Assembly: GCA_030673805.1 (NCBI GenBank)
Contig: DAOVIH010000077.1
Coordinates: 1 to 5,094, forward strand
DNA from: Candidatus Bathyarchaeota archaeon
GTDB taxonomy: Archaea > Thermoproteota > Bathyarchaeia > Bathyarchaeales > Bathycorpusculaceae
Direction: 5' to 3'
DNA length: 5,094 bases
Shown: positions 4,581 through 5,094 of the stretch, one piece after another
Layout: every line of letters starts with the position of its first letter
How positions within the stretch are numbered: the stretch's first letter is position 1
Notes under the pieces: generated by a model
What the model was told of the DNA's origin: nothing
What the model saw: only the letters and a program-made list of their open reading frames with translations
Databases searched by the model: none
Program-made: the position numbers and the translations under genes

Positions 4581-5094
4581 ATGCAAAAAATTAAGACTAA
4601 ATCACTGACTATTTTGCTGCTTATCGCAATGGTATTAGCTACGATTCCTTTTGTCAGCGCATCAACAGGCTTCATGACAATCAACACCGCAAGCCCTGGA
4701 CCAAGCACTGTAGGACAACAGATTCCAGCCGGCGGCGACGTATCATTAGATACTGACGGCGTAACGTGGTCTGGCGGTCAAATAATTCTGTACTTCAGTA
4801 CTGACGGATTCTCTCAGATTTCAACCACTGACTTTGCTTATTCGCCAACCTTAGAATTGTCTAACATAACTTCTGTTACACCCAGTACTTACACCAACGC
4901 CCTAGGATCATGGACTGTTGGAAACGACTGGATTAACGGAACAATACCAAAGGCCGTCGCTGGAGGCGATTACTACATAAAAGCATTTGATGGAACAGCA
5001 ACCGCGGTCGCTGTAACAGACACCTACATAACTGTCATCGCTAACTTTGACGTTATGCCCGCATCAGGGCCTGGCGGAGCCGACATAACACTTA
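4581..5094 (+). CDS. Secreted or surface-layer-type beta-rich protein, N-terminal part (cut by window edge)
   Basis: This is an open frame of 171 codons with no stop before the right edge; the real protein is longer and may be very large. It begins with a clear signal peptide: basic MQKIKTK, a hydrophobic core (8-24), and likely cleavage after VSA (25-27). The mature part is rich in Thr, Ser, Gly, Asp and aromatic residues and poor in charged Lys and Arg, as in archaeal cell-surface proteins. It has predicted beta strands such as GQIILYFS and GDYYIKAFDG. NIT and NGT sequons would allow N-glycosylation. The stretch from the first mature residues to about residue 155 reads like one Ig-like or beta-sandwich module. 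FDVMPASGPGGADITL then seems to open a second. The exact family is not recognised: an S-layer component, an adhesin or a secreted enzyme with N-terminal modules are all possible. AAAGGGA lies ahead of the ATG as a weak ribosome site. Confidence 0.8.
   Translation, partial: MQKIKTKSLTILLLIAMVLATIPFVSASTGFMTINTASPGPSTVGQQIPAGGDVSLDTDGVTWSGGQIILYFSTDGFSQISTTDFAYSPTLELSNITSVTPSTYTNALGSWTVGNDWINGTIPKAVAGGDYYIKAFDGTATAVAVTDTYITVIANFDVMPASGPGGADITL

Noticed and set aside
4505..4708. Minus-strand 67-codon frame across the surface-protein promoter and signal peptide
   Set aside because: It is antisense to the signal peptide. Its hydrophobic look is a reflection of the opposite strand, and it has no conserved motif.

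Overview
The window looks archaeal and is most probably from an uncultured Bathyarchaeia-like or other Thermoproteota genome. The support is a geranylgeranyl-reductase-family flavoprotein, TATA-type promoter elements 25-30 bp ahead of the expected transcript starts, T-tract termination sites without hairpins, GTG starts, an HxlR-type winged-helix regulator with an N-terminal extension, and a surface protein with a signal peptide and N-glycosylation sequons. The phylum is inferred from the feel of the protein families, because there is no rRNA or other marker here. No tRNA, rRNA, CRISPR array or insertion sequence was seen.

Layout. Positions 1-823 (minus) hold the N-terminal 274 codons of an FAD-dependent geranylgeranyl-reductase-family oxidoreductase, cut by the left edge. 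It is transcribed away from an HxlR-like regulator (917-1345, plus) through a 93-bp shared promoter region. That region carries a TTATAA that can be read both ways and a TATAAG-N6-CTTATA inverted repeat. After a 213-bp spacer with T-tracts comes an 80-residue zinc-ribbon protein (1559-1801, plus). It faces, tail to tail, a membrane site-2 protease of family M50 (1881-2984, minus). The protease is divergent, over 266 bp, from two tightly coupled paralogous genes (3251-3832 and 3832-4404, plus; stop and start overlap as TAGTG). At 4581 a secreted or surface-layer-type protein begins. It has a promoter region of 176 bp with a repeated GTATACA-type element and runs off the right edge.

How the genes may work together. 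The HxlR protein is well placed to control the reductase and itself. The two paralogs each show a ribbon-helix-helix-like N-terminus and a C-terminal domain whose pattern recalls the V4R/4-vinyl-reductase ligand-binding fold. This suggests a ligand-responsive, possibly heterodimeric DNA-binding pair, and it is the most interesting element here. Its possible targets are its own promoter, the divergent intramembrane protease, and the downstream surface-protein promoter with its two repeated boxes. These regulatory links rest on position only.

The genes are spaced like ordinary chromosomal DNA, with no sign of mobile elements. There is no gene-free stretch above 300 bp. The largest gaps (1346-1558, 2985-3250, 4405-4580) are described as separate entries.
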